Shown here one piece after another: positions 1-8,900 of a stretch of 17,695 nucleotides of DNA (within the stretch, counting starts at the first letter, position 1; the number at the start of each line of letters is the position of its first letter). Under the pieces are notes generated by a model. The model did no database searches, was not told the DNA's origin, and saw only the letters and a list, made by a program, of their open reading frames with translations. Position numbers and translations under genes: made by a program. The stretch is from Obelidium mucronatum (Eukaryota > Chytridiomycota > Chytridiomycetes > Chytridiales > Chytriomycetaceae), in NCBI GenBank assembly GCA_025765595.1, contig JAIVFH010000485.1, positions 1-17,695 of the forward strand, written 5' to 3'.

Positions 1-547
1 CGGCTGCACGCAAAAATCTCCAAGACACATCCTGCATAATTTGGCGCTCGCTCCATGGAGTCTGTGGTCACTATTGCTTTCAACAATGGCGGCAAGTACT
101 GCGCCAAAGCAAAAACAAAAAAAAAAAATTGCTCTACACATGGTTTCTGCCACAAATCGGCAACCTCTTTTTTCTTTTCGTGTTGTGCGCGGAATTTCTG
201 CCAACATAGGCGTGCCAACGGCGCCACGCTAGCACACCGGCTTCTTGCGTAAAGTGGGCAGGAGCCTTTTGTTTTGAATTCCCTTTTCTAGTTTTCACGC
301 GCTCTACCTGGCTCGCATCTCTTCCAAACTTTGAAGAAGCCTTGCCCAGACTTTTCTCCATTTTTGAGATGCCTCATAGCAGCCAAAACTAAAGAAACAG
401 GCAGGCGGACATCTGTTATGGTAATCAGTTTGTCAAGACAACAAATTTTATTTTTTGACAGCCGGCTTTATTTCAAGGGCCGCCCTGGTTCCAAAGAAAA
501 AAGAGTTTTTTTTTTCATAGTTTGCTGTTTTTGACAGCTGTCAATCG
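1..547. other. Non-transcribed spacer of the first long unit (reference spacer)
   Basis: This stretch of more than 500 bp has no gene and is the template for all long-unit spacers. Landmarks are a 10-bp palindrome CTCCATGGAG at 51-60, an AACAATGGCGGC motif at 82-92, an A-tract of 12 at 117-128, a T-rich/C patch near 168-179, an EcoRI-type GAATTC near 278, a TTTTTGACAGC element at 452-462, a CAAGGGCCGCCCTGG inverted repeat near 475-488 and a T-tract of 10 at 506-515. Short overlapping open frames occur on both strands, but they change frame whenever the A-tract length changes between units. They are therefore not supported as genes. The spacer probably has structural, termination or recombination roles only; that is inference. 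Confidence 0.85.
452..538 (+). repeat. Direct repeat TTTTTGACAGC, two copies 76 bp apart
   Basis: TTTTTGACAGC occurs at 452-462 (-126 to -116) and again at 528-538 (-50 to -40), where it forms the left arm of the palindrome beside the TATA box. Both copies recur in the long units. The upstream copy is the piece kept, in part, between the two deletions of every short unit. A protein-binding element is possible, but the sequence alone does not show which protein would bind. Confidence 0.6.
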
Positions 548-553
548 TATAAA
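531..553 (+). promoter_or_regulatory. Upstream 5S promoter: TTGACAGCTGTCAA palindrome and TATA box
   Basis: TATAAA at 548-553 lies at -30 to -25 relative to the inferred 5S start (578), with a C at -1 (577). This is the spacing known for TATA-dependent 5S promoters in plants and several fungi. A perfect 14-bp palindrome, TTGACAGCTGTCAA, occupies 531-544 (-47 to -34), directly beside it. The TATA box of the other 16 copies begins at 1651, 2354, 3057, 4164, 4867, 5968, 7068, 7772, 8871, 9574, 10278, 11379, 14066, 15553, 16252 and 17340. Spacing is -30 except -29 in copy 4, -31 in copy 14 and -32 in copy 17. The palindrome is broken by one lost base in copies 14 and 17. All short units lack the whole element. 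Confidence 0.75.
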
Positions 554-577
554 GCGCAACACAGAAACAGAACCTGC

Positions 578-697
578 AACTACGGCCATACACACCAAAA
601 AGCACCGGATCCCGTCCGATCTCCGAAGTTAAGCTGGTGATGGCATTGTCAGTACTGCGGTGGGAGACCACGCGGGAATACAGTGTGCTGTAGTTTT
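578..697 (+). rRNA. 5S ribosomal RNA, copy 1 (reference copy)
   Basis: 5S rRNA of the large ribosomal subunit, about 120 nt. The start is set by helix I: AACTACGGC (578-586) pairs with GCTGTAGTT (687-695), with one G-U pair. Helix II is supported by CACC (593-596) with GGTG (636-639), and helix III by CGGA (606-609) with TCCG (622-625). The internal Pol III promoter is at the expected places: box A AAGTTAAGCTGG at 626-637 (+49 to +60), the intermediate element near 644-649, and box C GCGGTGGGAGACCACGCG at 657-674 (+80 to +97), which TFIIIA would bind. A seven-T tract follows. The exact ends are uncertain by 1-3 nt. The gene closes the first long unit (1-700) and is followed by a short unit. 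Confidence 0.96.
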
Positions 698-700
698 TTT
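694..700 (+). terminator. Pol III T-tract terminator of 5S copy 1
   Basis: Seven T residues follow GCTGTAG and end at CGCGG. Four or more Ts on the non-template strand are the known RNA polymerase III stop signal. Most units, long and short, keep T7. It is T6 after copy 15 (15699-15704) and in the short units ending at 12719, 13119, 13515 and 16797. In the short unit ending at 1098 it is broken into TTTGTGTT. Just upstream, TACAG (679-683) and CTGTA (688-692) form a 5-bp inverted repeat with a TGTG loop. Confidence 0.8.
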
Positions 701-1098
701 CGCGGCTGCACGCAAAAATCTCCAAGACACATCCTGCATAATTTGGCGCTCGCTCCATGGAGTCTGTGGTCACTATTGCTTTCAACAATGGCGGCAAGTA
801 CTGCGCCAAAGCAAAAACAAAAAAAAAAAATTGCTCTACACATGGTTTCTGCCACAAATCGGCAACCTCTTTTTTCTTTTCGTGTTGTGCGCGGAATTTC
901 TGCCAACATAGGCGTGCCAACGGCGCCACGCTAGCACACCGGCTTCTTGCGTAAAGTGGGCAGGAGCCTTTTGTTTTGAATTCCCTTTTCTAGTTTTCAC
1001 GCGCTCTACCTGGCTCGCATCTCTTCCAAACTTTGAAGAAGCCTTGCCCAGACTTTTCTCCATTTGACAGCCGGCTTTGTGTGCTGTAAGTTTGTGTT
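701..1098. repeat. Short gene-less unit S1
   Basis: 398 bp. The left part matches the long unit up to CTCCATTT, then the sequence jumps to GACAGCCGGCTTT and to the last part of the 5S gene at 1079. It is the only short unit whose terminator is degraded: GCTGTAAGTTTGTGTT instead of GCTGTAG plus T7. No box A, box C or TATA box is present, so it is predicted silent. Confidence 0.9.
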
Positions 1099-1680
1099 CG
1101 CGGCATGCACGCAAAAAATCTCCAAGACACATCCTGCATAATTTGGCGGCTCGCTCCATGGAGTCTGTGGTCACTATTGCGATTCAACAATGGCGGCAAG
1201 TACTGCGCAAAAGCAAAAAACAAAAAAAAAAAAATTGCTCTACACATGGTTTCTGCCACAAATCGCAACCTCTTTTCTTTTCGTGTTGTGCGCGGAATTT
1301 CTGCCAACATAGGCGTGCCAACGGCGCACGCTAGCACACCGGCTTCTTGCGTAAAGTGGGCAGGAGCCTTGTGTTTTGAAATTCCCTTTTCTAGTTTTCA
1401 CGCGCTCTACCTGGCTCGCATCTCTTCCAAACTTTGAAGAAGCCTTGCCCAGACTTTTCTCCATTTTTGAGATGCCTCATAGCAGCCAAAACTAAAGAAA
1501 CAGGCAGGCGGACATCTGTTATGGTAATCAGTTTGTCAAGACAACAAATTTTATTTTTTGACAGCCGGCTTTATTTCAAGGGCCGCCCTGGTTCCAAAGA
1601 AAAAAGAGTTTTTTTTTTCATAGTTTGCTGTTTTTGACAGCTGTCAATCGTATAAAGCGCAACACAGAAACAGAACCTGC

Positions 1681-1800
1681 AACTACGGCCATACACACCA
1701 AAAAGCACCGGATCCCGTCCGATCTCCGAAGTTAAGCTGGTGATGGCATTGTCAGTACTGCGGTGGGAGACCACGCGGGAATACAGTGTGCTGTAGTTTT
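1681..1800 (+). rRNA. 5S ribosomal RNA, copy 2
   Basis: Identical to copy 1 over 120 nt. It ends the long unit 1099-1803 (705 bp). The first 300 bp of that unit's spacer carries many small indels and substitutions, but the gene and its promoter are intact. It is followed directly by another long unit. Confidence 0.95.
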
Positions 1801-2383
1801 TTTCGCGGCTGCACGCAAAAATCTCCAAGACACATCCTGCATAATTTGGCGCTCGCTCCATGGAGTCTGTGGTCACTATTGCTTTCAACAATGGCGGCAA
1901 GTACTGCGCCAAAGCAAAAACAAAAAAAAAAAAATTGCTCTACACATGGTTTCTGCCACAAATCGGCAACCTCTTTTTTCTTTTCGTGTTGTGCGCGGAA
2001 TTTCTGCCAACATAGGCGTGCCAACGGCGCCACGCTAGCACACCGGCTTCTTGCGTAAAGTGGGCAGGAGCCTTTTGTTTTGAATTCCCTTTTCTAGTTT
2101 TCACGCGCTCTACCTGGCTCGCATCTCTTCCAAACTTTGAAGAAGCCTTGCCCAGACTTTTCTCCATTTTTGAGATGCCTCATAGCAGCCAAAACTAAAG
2201 AAACAGGCAGGCGGACATCTGTTATGGTAATCAGTTTGTCAAGACAACAAATTTTATTTTTTGACAGCCGGCTTTATTTCAAGGGCCGCCCTGGTTCCAA
2301 AGAAAAAAGAGTTTTTTTTTTCATAGTTTGCTGTTTTTGACAGCTGTCAATCGTATAAAGCGCAACACAGAAACAGAACCTGC

Positions 2384-2503
2384 AACTACGGCCATACACA
2401 CCAAAAAGCACCGGATCCCGTCCGATCTCCGAAGTTAAGCTGGTGATGGCATTGTCAGTACTGCGGTGGGAGACCACGCGGGAATACAGTGTGCTGTAGT
2501 TTT
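2384..2503 (+). rRNA. 5S ribosomal RNA, copy 3
   Basis: Identical to copy 1 over 120 nt, with canonical upstream palindrome and TATAAA at 2354-2359. It ends the long unit 1804-2506, which is exactly 703 bp and is a good reference for the canonical unit. Confidence 0.95.
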
Positions 2504-3085
2504 TTTCGCGGCTGCACGCAAAAATCTCCAAGACACATCCTGCATAATTTGGCGCTCGCTCCATGGAGTCTGTGGTCACTATTGCTTTCAACAATGGCGG
2601 CAAGTACTGCGCCAAAGCAAAAACAAAAAAAAAAAAATTGCTCTACACATGGTTTCTGCCACAAATCGGCAACCTCTTTTTTCTTTTCGTGTTGTGCGCG
2701 GAATTTCTGCCAACATAGGCGTGCCAACGGCGCCACGCTAGCACACCGGCTTCTTGCGTAAAGTGGGCAGGAGCCTTTTGTTTTGAATTCCCTTTTCTAG
2801 TTTTCACGCGCTCTACCTGGCTCGCATCTCTTCCAAACTTTGAAGAAGCCTTGCCCAGACTTTTCTCCATTTTTGAGATGCCTCATAGCAGCCAAAACTA
2901 AAGAAACAGGCAGGCGGACATCTGTTATGGTAATCAGTTTGTCAAGACAACAAATTTTATTTTTTGACAGCCGGCTTTATTTCAAGGGCCGCCCTGGTTC
3001 CAAAGAAAAAAGAGTTTTTTTTTTCATAGTTTGCTGTTTTTGACAGCTGTCAATCGTATAAAGCGCAACACGAAACAGAACCTGC

Positions 3086-3205
3086 AACTACGGCCATACA
3101 CACCAAAAAGCACCGGATCCCGTCCGATCTCCGAAGTTAAGCTGGTGATGGCATTGTCAGTACTGCGGTGGGAGACCACGCGGGAATACAGTGTGCTGTA
3201 GTTTT
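3086..3205 (+). rRNA. 5S ribosomal RNA, copy 4
   Basis: Identical to copy 1 over 120 nt. One base is missing upstream (AACACGAAACAG for AACACAGAAACAG), which moves the TATA box to -29. The long unit is 2507-3208 (702 bp). A short unit follows. Confidence 0.95.
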
Positions 3206-3208
3206 TTT

Positions 3209-3605
3209 CGCGGCTGCACGCAAAAATCTCCAAGACACATCCTGCATAATTTGGCGCTCGCTCCATGGAGTCTGTGGTCACTATTGCTTTCAACAATGGC
3301 GGCAAGTACTGCGCCAAAGCAAAAACAAAAAAAAAAAAATTGCTCTACACATGGTTTCTGCCACAAATCGGCAACCTCTTTTTTCTTTTCGTGTTGTGCG
3401 CGGAATTTCTGCCAACATAGGCGTGCCAACGGCGCCACGCTAGCACACCGGCTTCTTGCGTAAAGTGGGCAGGAGCCTTTTGTTTTGAATTCCCTTTTCT
3501 AGTTTTCACGCGCTCTACCTGCTACGCAGCTCTTCCAAACTTTTGAAGAAGCTTGCCACGACTTTTCTCCATTTGACAGCCGCTTTGGTGTGCTGTAGTT
3601 TTTTT
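3209..3605. repeat. Short gene-less unit S2
   Basis: 397 bp. The left 300 bp is canonical. From about 3520 to the end it carries a burst of changes (for example GCTACGCAGCTC for GGCTCGCATCTC, and CGCTTTGGTGTG at the deletion junction). The 5S 3' remnant GTGTGCTGTAG lies at 3588-3598 with an intact T7. The burst runs on into the next long unit. Confidence 0.9.
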
Positions 3606-4193
3606 CGCGGCTGGGGCCACGCAAAAATATCCAGACACAGCCCTGCATAAAGTTGGCGCTCGCTACCATGGAGTCTGTGGTCACTATTGCTTTCAACAAT
3701 GGCGGCAAGTACTGCGCCAAAGCAAAAACAAAAAAAAAAAAAAATTGCTCTACACATGGTTTCTGCCACAAATCGGCAACCTCTTTTTTCTTTTCGTGTT
3801 GTGCGCGGAATTTCTGCCAACATAGGCGTGCCAACGGCGCCACGCTAGCACACCGGCTTCTTGCGTAAAGTGGGCAGGAGCCTTTTGTTTTGAATTCCCT
3901 TTTCTAGTTTTCACGCGCTCTACCTGGCTCGCATCTCTTCCAAACTTTGAAGAAGCCTTGCCCAGACTTTTCTCCATTTTTGAGATGCCTCATAGCAGCC
4001 AAAACTAAAGAAACAGGCAGGCGGACATCTGTTATGGTAATCAGTTTGTCAAGACAACAAATTTTATTTTTTGACAGCCGGCTTTATTTCAAGGGCCGCC
4101 CTGGTTCCAAAGAAAAAAGAGTTTTTTTTTTCATAGTTTGCTGTTTTTGACAGCTGTCAATCGTATAAAGCGCAACACAGAAACAGAACCTGC

Positions 4194-4313
4194 AACTACG
4201 GCCATACACACCAAAAAGCACCGGATCCCGTCCGATCTCCGAAGTTAAGCTGGTGATGGCATTGTCAGTACTGCGGTGGGAGACCACGCGGGAATACAGT
4301 GTGCTGTAGTTTT
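4194..4313 (+). rRNA. 5S ribosomal RNA, copy 5
   Basis: Identical to copy 1 over 120 nt. It ends the longest unit of the window, 3606-4316 (711 bp). The extra length comes from insertions in the first 60 bp of its spacer, such as GGCTGGGGCCACGC, and from a longer A-tract. Promoter and terminator are canonical. Confidence 0.95.
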
Positions 4314-4896
4314 TTTCGCGGCTGCACGCAAAAATCTCCAAGACACATCCTGCATAATTTGGCGCTCGCTCCATGGAGTCTGTGGTCACTATTGCTTTCA
4401 ACAATGGCGGCAAGTACTGCGCCAAAGCAAAAACAAAAAAAAAAAAATTGCTCTACACATGGTTTCTGCCACAAATCGGCAACCTCTTTTTTCTTTTCGT
4501 GTTGTGCGCGGAATTTCTGCCAACATAGGCGTGCCAACGGCGCCACGCTAGCACACCGGCTTCTTGCGTAAAGTGGGCAGGAGCCTTTTGTTTTGAATTC
4601 CCTTTTCTAGTTTTCACGCGCTCTACCTGGCTCGCATCTCTTCCAAACTTTGAAGAAGCCTTGCCCAGACTTTTCTCCATTTTTGAGATGCCTCATAGCA
4701 GCCAAAACTAAAGAAACAGGCAGGCGGACATCTGTTATGGTAATCAGTTTGTCAAGACAACAAATTTTATTTTTTGACAGCCGGCTTTATTTCAAGGGCC
4801 GCCCTGGTTCCAAAGAAAAAAGAGTTTTTTTTTTCATAGTTTGCTGTTTTTGACAGCTGTCAATCGTATAAAGCGCAACACAGAAACAGAACCTGC

Positions 4897-5016
4897 AACT
4901 ACGGCCATACACACCAAAAAGCACCGGATCCCGTCCGATCTCCGAAGTTAAGCTGGTGATGGCATTGTCAGTACTGCGGTGGGAGACCACGCGGGAATAC
5001 AGTGTGCTGTAGTTTT
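4897..5016 (+). rRNA. 5S ribosomal RNA, copy 6
   Basis: Identical to copy 1 over 120 nt. It ends the 703-bp unit 4317-5019, which shows no variant other than A-tract length. TATAAA is at 4867-4872. A short unit follows. Confidence 0.95.
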
Positions 5017-5019
5017 TTT

Positions 5020-5416
5020 CGCGGCTGCACGCAAAAATCTCCAAGACACATCCTGCATAATTTGGCGCTCGCTCCATGGAGTCTGTGGTCACTATTGCTT
5101 TCAACAATGGCGGCAAGTACTGCGCCAAAGCAAAAACAAAAAAAAAAAAATTGCTCTACACATGGTTTCTGCCACAAATCGGCAACCTCTTTTTTCTTTT
5201 CGTGTTGTGCGCGGAATTTCTGCCAACATAGGCGTGCCAACGGCGCCACGCTAGCACACCGGCTTCTTGCGTAAAGTGGGCAGGAGCCTTTTGTTTTGAA
5301 TTCCCTTTTCTAGTTTTCACGCGCTCTACCTGGCTCGCATCTCTTCCAAACTTTGAAGAAGCCTTGCCCAGACTTTTCTCCATTTGACAGCCGGCTTTGT
5401 GTGCTGTAGTTTTTTT
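5020..5416. repeat. Short gene-less unit S3 (canonical short unit)
   Basis: A clean 397-bp example. The island GACAGCCGGCTTT at 5386-5398 joins directly to the 5S 3' remnant GTGTGCTGTAG at 5399-5409 and T7 at 5410-5416. Aligned to a long unit, it lacks the equivalents of 364-456 and 470-682. The missing 213 bp covers 5S +1 to about +105, the TATA box, the palindrome and the upstream T-tract. Confidence 0.93.
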
Positions 5417-5997
5417 CGCGGCTGCACGCAAAAATCTCCAAGACACATCCTGCATAATTTGGCGCTCGCTCCATGGAGTCTGTGGTCACTATTGCTTTCA
5501 ACAATGGCGGCAAGTACTGCGCCAAAGCAAAAACAAAAAAAAAAAAAATTGCTCTACACATGGTTTCTGCCACAAATCGGCAACCTCTTTTTTCTTTTCG
5601 TGTTGTGCGCGGAATTTCTGCCAACATAGGCGTGCCAACGGCGCCACGCTAGCACACCGGCTTCTTGCGTAAAGTGGGCAGGAGCCTTTTGTTTTGAATT
5701 CCCTTTTCTAGTTTTCACGCGCTCTACCTGGCTCGCATCTCTTCCAAACTTTGAAGAAGCCTTGCCCAGACTTTTCTCCATTTTTGAGATGCCTCATAGC
5801 AGCCAAAACTAAAGAAACAGGCAGGCGGACATCTGTTATGGTAATCAGTTTGTCAAGACAACAAATTTTATTTTTTGACAGCCGGCTTTATTTCAAGGGC
5901 CGCCCTGGTTCCAAAGAAAAAAGAGTTTTTTTTTTCATAGTTTGCTGTTTTTGACAGCTGTCAATCGTATAAAGCGCAACACAGAAACAGAACCTGC

Positions 5998-6117
5998 AAC
6001 TACGGCCATACACACCAAAAAGCACCGGATCCCGTCCGATCTCCGAAGTTAAGCTGGTGATGGCATTGTCAGTACTGCGGTGGGAGACCACGCGGGAATA
6101 CAGTGTGCTGTAGTTTT
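5998..6117 (+). rRNA. 5S ribosomal RNA, copy 7
   Basis: Identical to copy 1 over 120 nt. It ends the long unit 5417-6120 (704 bp) and is flanked on both sides by short units. TATAAA is at 5968-5973. Confidence 0.95.
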
Positions 6118-6120
6118 TTT

Positions 6121-6517
6121 CGCGGCTGCACGCAAAAATCTCCAAGACACATCCTGCATAATTTGGCGCTCGCTCCATGGAGTCTGTGGTCACTATTGCT
6201 TTCAACAATGGCGGCAAGTACTGCGCCAAAGCAAAAACAAAAAAAAAAAAATTGCTCTACACATGGTTTCTGCCACAAATCGGCAACCTCTTTTTTCTTT
6301 TCGTGTTGTGCGCGGAATTTCTGCCAACATAGGCGTGCCAACGGCGCCACGCTAGCACACCGGCTTCTTGCGTAAAGTGGGCAGGAGCCTTTTGTTTTGA
6401 ATTCCCTTTTCTAGTTTTCACGCGCTCTACCTGGCTCGCATCTCTTCCAAACTTTGAAGAAGCCTTGCCCAGACTTTTCTCCATTTGACAGCCGGCTTTG
6501 TGTGCTGTAGTTTTTTT
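6121..6517. repeat. Short gene-less unit S4
   Basis: 397 bp and canonical. The 5S 3' remnant is at 6500-6510, followed by T7. Together with S3 and copy 7 it gives a local S-L-S-L alternation. Confidence 0.92.
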
Positions 6518-7097
6518 CGCGGCTGCACGCAAAAATCTCCAAGACACATCCTGCATAATTTGGCGCTCGCTCCATGGAGTCTGTGGTCACTATTGCTTTC
6601 AACAATGGCGGCAAGTACTGCGCCAAAGCAAAAACAAAAAAAAAAAAATTGCTCTACACATGGTTTCTGCCACAAATCGGCAACCTCTTTTTTCTTTTCG
6701 TGTTGTGCGCGGAATTTCTGCCAACATAGGCGTGCCAACGGCGCCACGCTAGCACACCGGCTTCTTGCGTAAAGTGGGCAGGAGCCTTTTGTTTTGAATT
6801 CCCTTTTCTAGTTTTCACGCGCTCTACCTGGCTCGCATCTCTTCCAAACTTTGAAGAAGCCTTGCCCAGACTTTTCTCCATTTTTGAGATGCCTCATAGC
6901 AGCCAAAACTAAAGAAACAGGCAGGCGGACATCTGTTATGGTAATCAGTTTGTCAAGACAACAAATTTTATTTTTTGACAGCCGGCTTTATTTCAAGGGC
7001 CGCCCTGGTTCCAAAGAAAAAAGAGTTTTTTTTTTCATAGTTTGCTGTTTTTGACAGCTGTCAATCGTATAAAGCGCAACACAGAAACAGAACCTGC

Positions 7098-7217
7098 AAC
7101 TACGGCCATACACACCAAAAAGCACCGGATCCCGTCCGATCTCCGAAGTTAAGCTGGTGATGGCATTGTCAGTACTGCGGTGGGAGACCACGCGGGAATA
7201 CAGTGTGCTGTAGTTTT
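7098..7217 (+). rRNA. 5S ribosomal RNA, copy 8
   Basis: Identical to copy 1 over 120 nt. It ends the 703-bp unit 6518-7220, with canonical promoter and terminator. Another long unit follows. Confidence 0.95.
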
Positions 7218-7801
7218 TTTCGCGGCTGCACGCAAAAATCTCCAAGACACATCCTGCATAATTTGGCGCTCGCTCCATGGAGTCTGTGGTCACTATTGCT
7301 TTCAACAATGGCGGCAAGTACTGCGCCAAAGCAAAAACAAAAAAAAAAAAAATTGCTCTACACATGGTTTCTGCCACAAATCGGCAACCTCTTTTTTCTT
7401 TTCGTGTTGTGCGCGGAATTTCTGCCAACATAGGCGTGCCAACGGCGCCACGCTAGCACACCGGCTTCTTGCGTAAAGTGGGCAGGAGCCTTTTGTTTTG
7501 AATTCCCTTTTCTAGTTTTCACGCGCTCTACCTGGCTCGCATCTCTTCCAAACTTTGAAGAAGCCTTGCCCAGACTTTTCTCCATTTTTGAGATGCCTCA
7601 TAGCAGCCAAAACTAAAGAAACAGGCAGGCGGACATCTGTTATGGTAATCAGTTTGTCAAGACAACAAATTTTATTTTTTGACAGCCGGCTTTATTTCAA
7701 GGGCCGCCCTGGTTCCAAAGAAAAAAGAGTTTTTTTTTTCATAGTTTGCTGTTTTTGACAGCTGTCAATCGTATAAAGCGCAACACAGAAACAGAACCTG
7801 C

Positions 7802-7921
7802 AACTACGGCCATACACACCAAAAAGCACCGGATCCCGTCCGATCTCCGAAGTTAAGCTGGTGATGGCATTGTCAGTACTGCGGTGGGAGACCACGCGGG
7901 AATACAGTGTGCTGTAGTTTT
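7802..7921 (+). rRNA. 5S ribosomal RNA, copy 9
   Basis: Identical to copy 1 over 120 nt. It ends the 704-bp unit 7221-7924, which differs from canonical only by one extra A in the A-tract. A short unit follows. Confidence 0.95.
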
Positions 7922-7924
7922 TTT

Positions 7925-8321
7925 CGCGGCTGCACGCAAAAATCTCCAAGACACATCCTGCATAATTTGGCGCTCGCTCCATGGAGTCTGTGGTCACTAT
8001 TGCTTTCAACAATGGCGGCAAGTACTGCGCCAAAGCAAAAACAAAAAAAAAAAAATTGCTCTACACATGGTTTCTGCCACAAATCGGCAACCTCTTTTTT
8101 CTTTTCGTGTTGTGCGCGGAATTTCTGCCAACATAGGCGTGCCAACGGCGCCACGCTAGCACACCGGCTTCTTGCGTAAAGTGGGCAGGAGCCTTTTGTT
8201 TTGAATTCCCTTTTCTAGTTTTCACGCGCTCTACCTGGCTCGCATCTCTTCCAAACTTTGAAGAAGCCTTGCCCAGACTTTTCTCCATTTGACAGCCGGC
8301 TTTGTGTGCTGTAGTTTTTTT
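7925..8321. repeat. Short gene-less unit S5
   Basis: 397 bp and canonical. The 5S 3' remnant is at 8304-8314 with T7. The two deletion junctions match S3 to the base, so the short units share one origin. Confidence 0.92.
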
Positions 8322-8900
8322 CGCGGCTGCACGCAAAAATCTCCAAGACACATCCTGCATAATTTGGCGCTCGCTCCATGGAGTCTGTGGTCACTATTGC
8401 TTTCAACAATGGCGGCAAGTACTGCGCCAAAGCAAAAACAAAAAAAAAAAAATTGCTCTACACATGGTTTCTGCCACAAATCGGCAACCTCTTTTTCTTT
8501 TCGTGTTGTGCGCGGAATTTCTGCCAACATAGGCGTGCCAACGGCGCCACGCTAGCACACCGGCTTCTTGCGTAAAGTGGGCAGGAGCCTTTTGTTTTGA
8601 ATTCCCTTTTCTAGTTTTCACGCGCTCTACCTGGCTCGCATCTCTTCCAAACTTTGAAGAAGCCTTGCCCAGACTTTTCTCCATTTTTGAGATGCCTCAT
8701 AGCAGCCAAAACTAAAGAAACAGGCAGGCGGACATCTGTTATGGTAATCAGTTTGTCAAGACAACAAATTTTATTTTTTGACAGCCGGCTTTATTTCAAG
8801 GGCCGCCCTGGTTCCAAAGAAAAAAGAGTTTTTTTTTTCATAGTTTGCTGTTTTTGACAGCTGTCAATCGTATAAAGCGCAACACAGAAACAGAACCTGC

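Noticed and set aside
55..113. Minus-strand GCTTTGGCGCAGT resembling the 5' end of U4 snRNA
   Set aside because: The match stops after about a dozen bases and contains an inserted G. The rest of the U4 5' domain is missing.
134..361. 75-residue minus-strand open frame (MEKSLGKASSKF...) present in many units
   Set aside because: It is a shadow of conserved spacer DNA. Its far end is disrupted in several units by single-base indels, and no known family is recognised.
300..470. Possible spliced-leader or snRNA gene in the spacer, as in some 5S arrays of other eukaryotes; an Sm-like ATTTTTTG lies at 450-457
   Set aside because: No known spliced-leader sequence (nematode, flatworm, dinoflagellate, tunicate or kinetoplastid) and no donor GT after a conserved exon were seen. 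The Sm-like string is a simple T-run and no U-snRNA core matches.
415..500. tRNA-like or SINE-like box A/box B pair (TGGTAATCAGT and GGTTCCAAAG)
   Set aside because: Both deviate at key consensus positions, and no cloverleaf can be drawn between them.
331..534. Repeated 67-residue open frame starting MKKPCPDF, seen in most long units at the same place
   Set aside because: It recurs only because the DNA repeats. It runs through homopolymer tracts and the promoter region, has no recognisable domain, and is absent from short units.
454..694. Transposon excision or insertion as the source of the short and long classes
   Set aside because: No terminal inverted repeats or target-site duplication were found at either junction, and the missing blocks contain the ordinary promoter and 5S gene.
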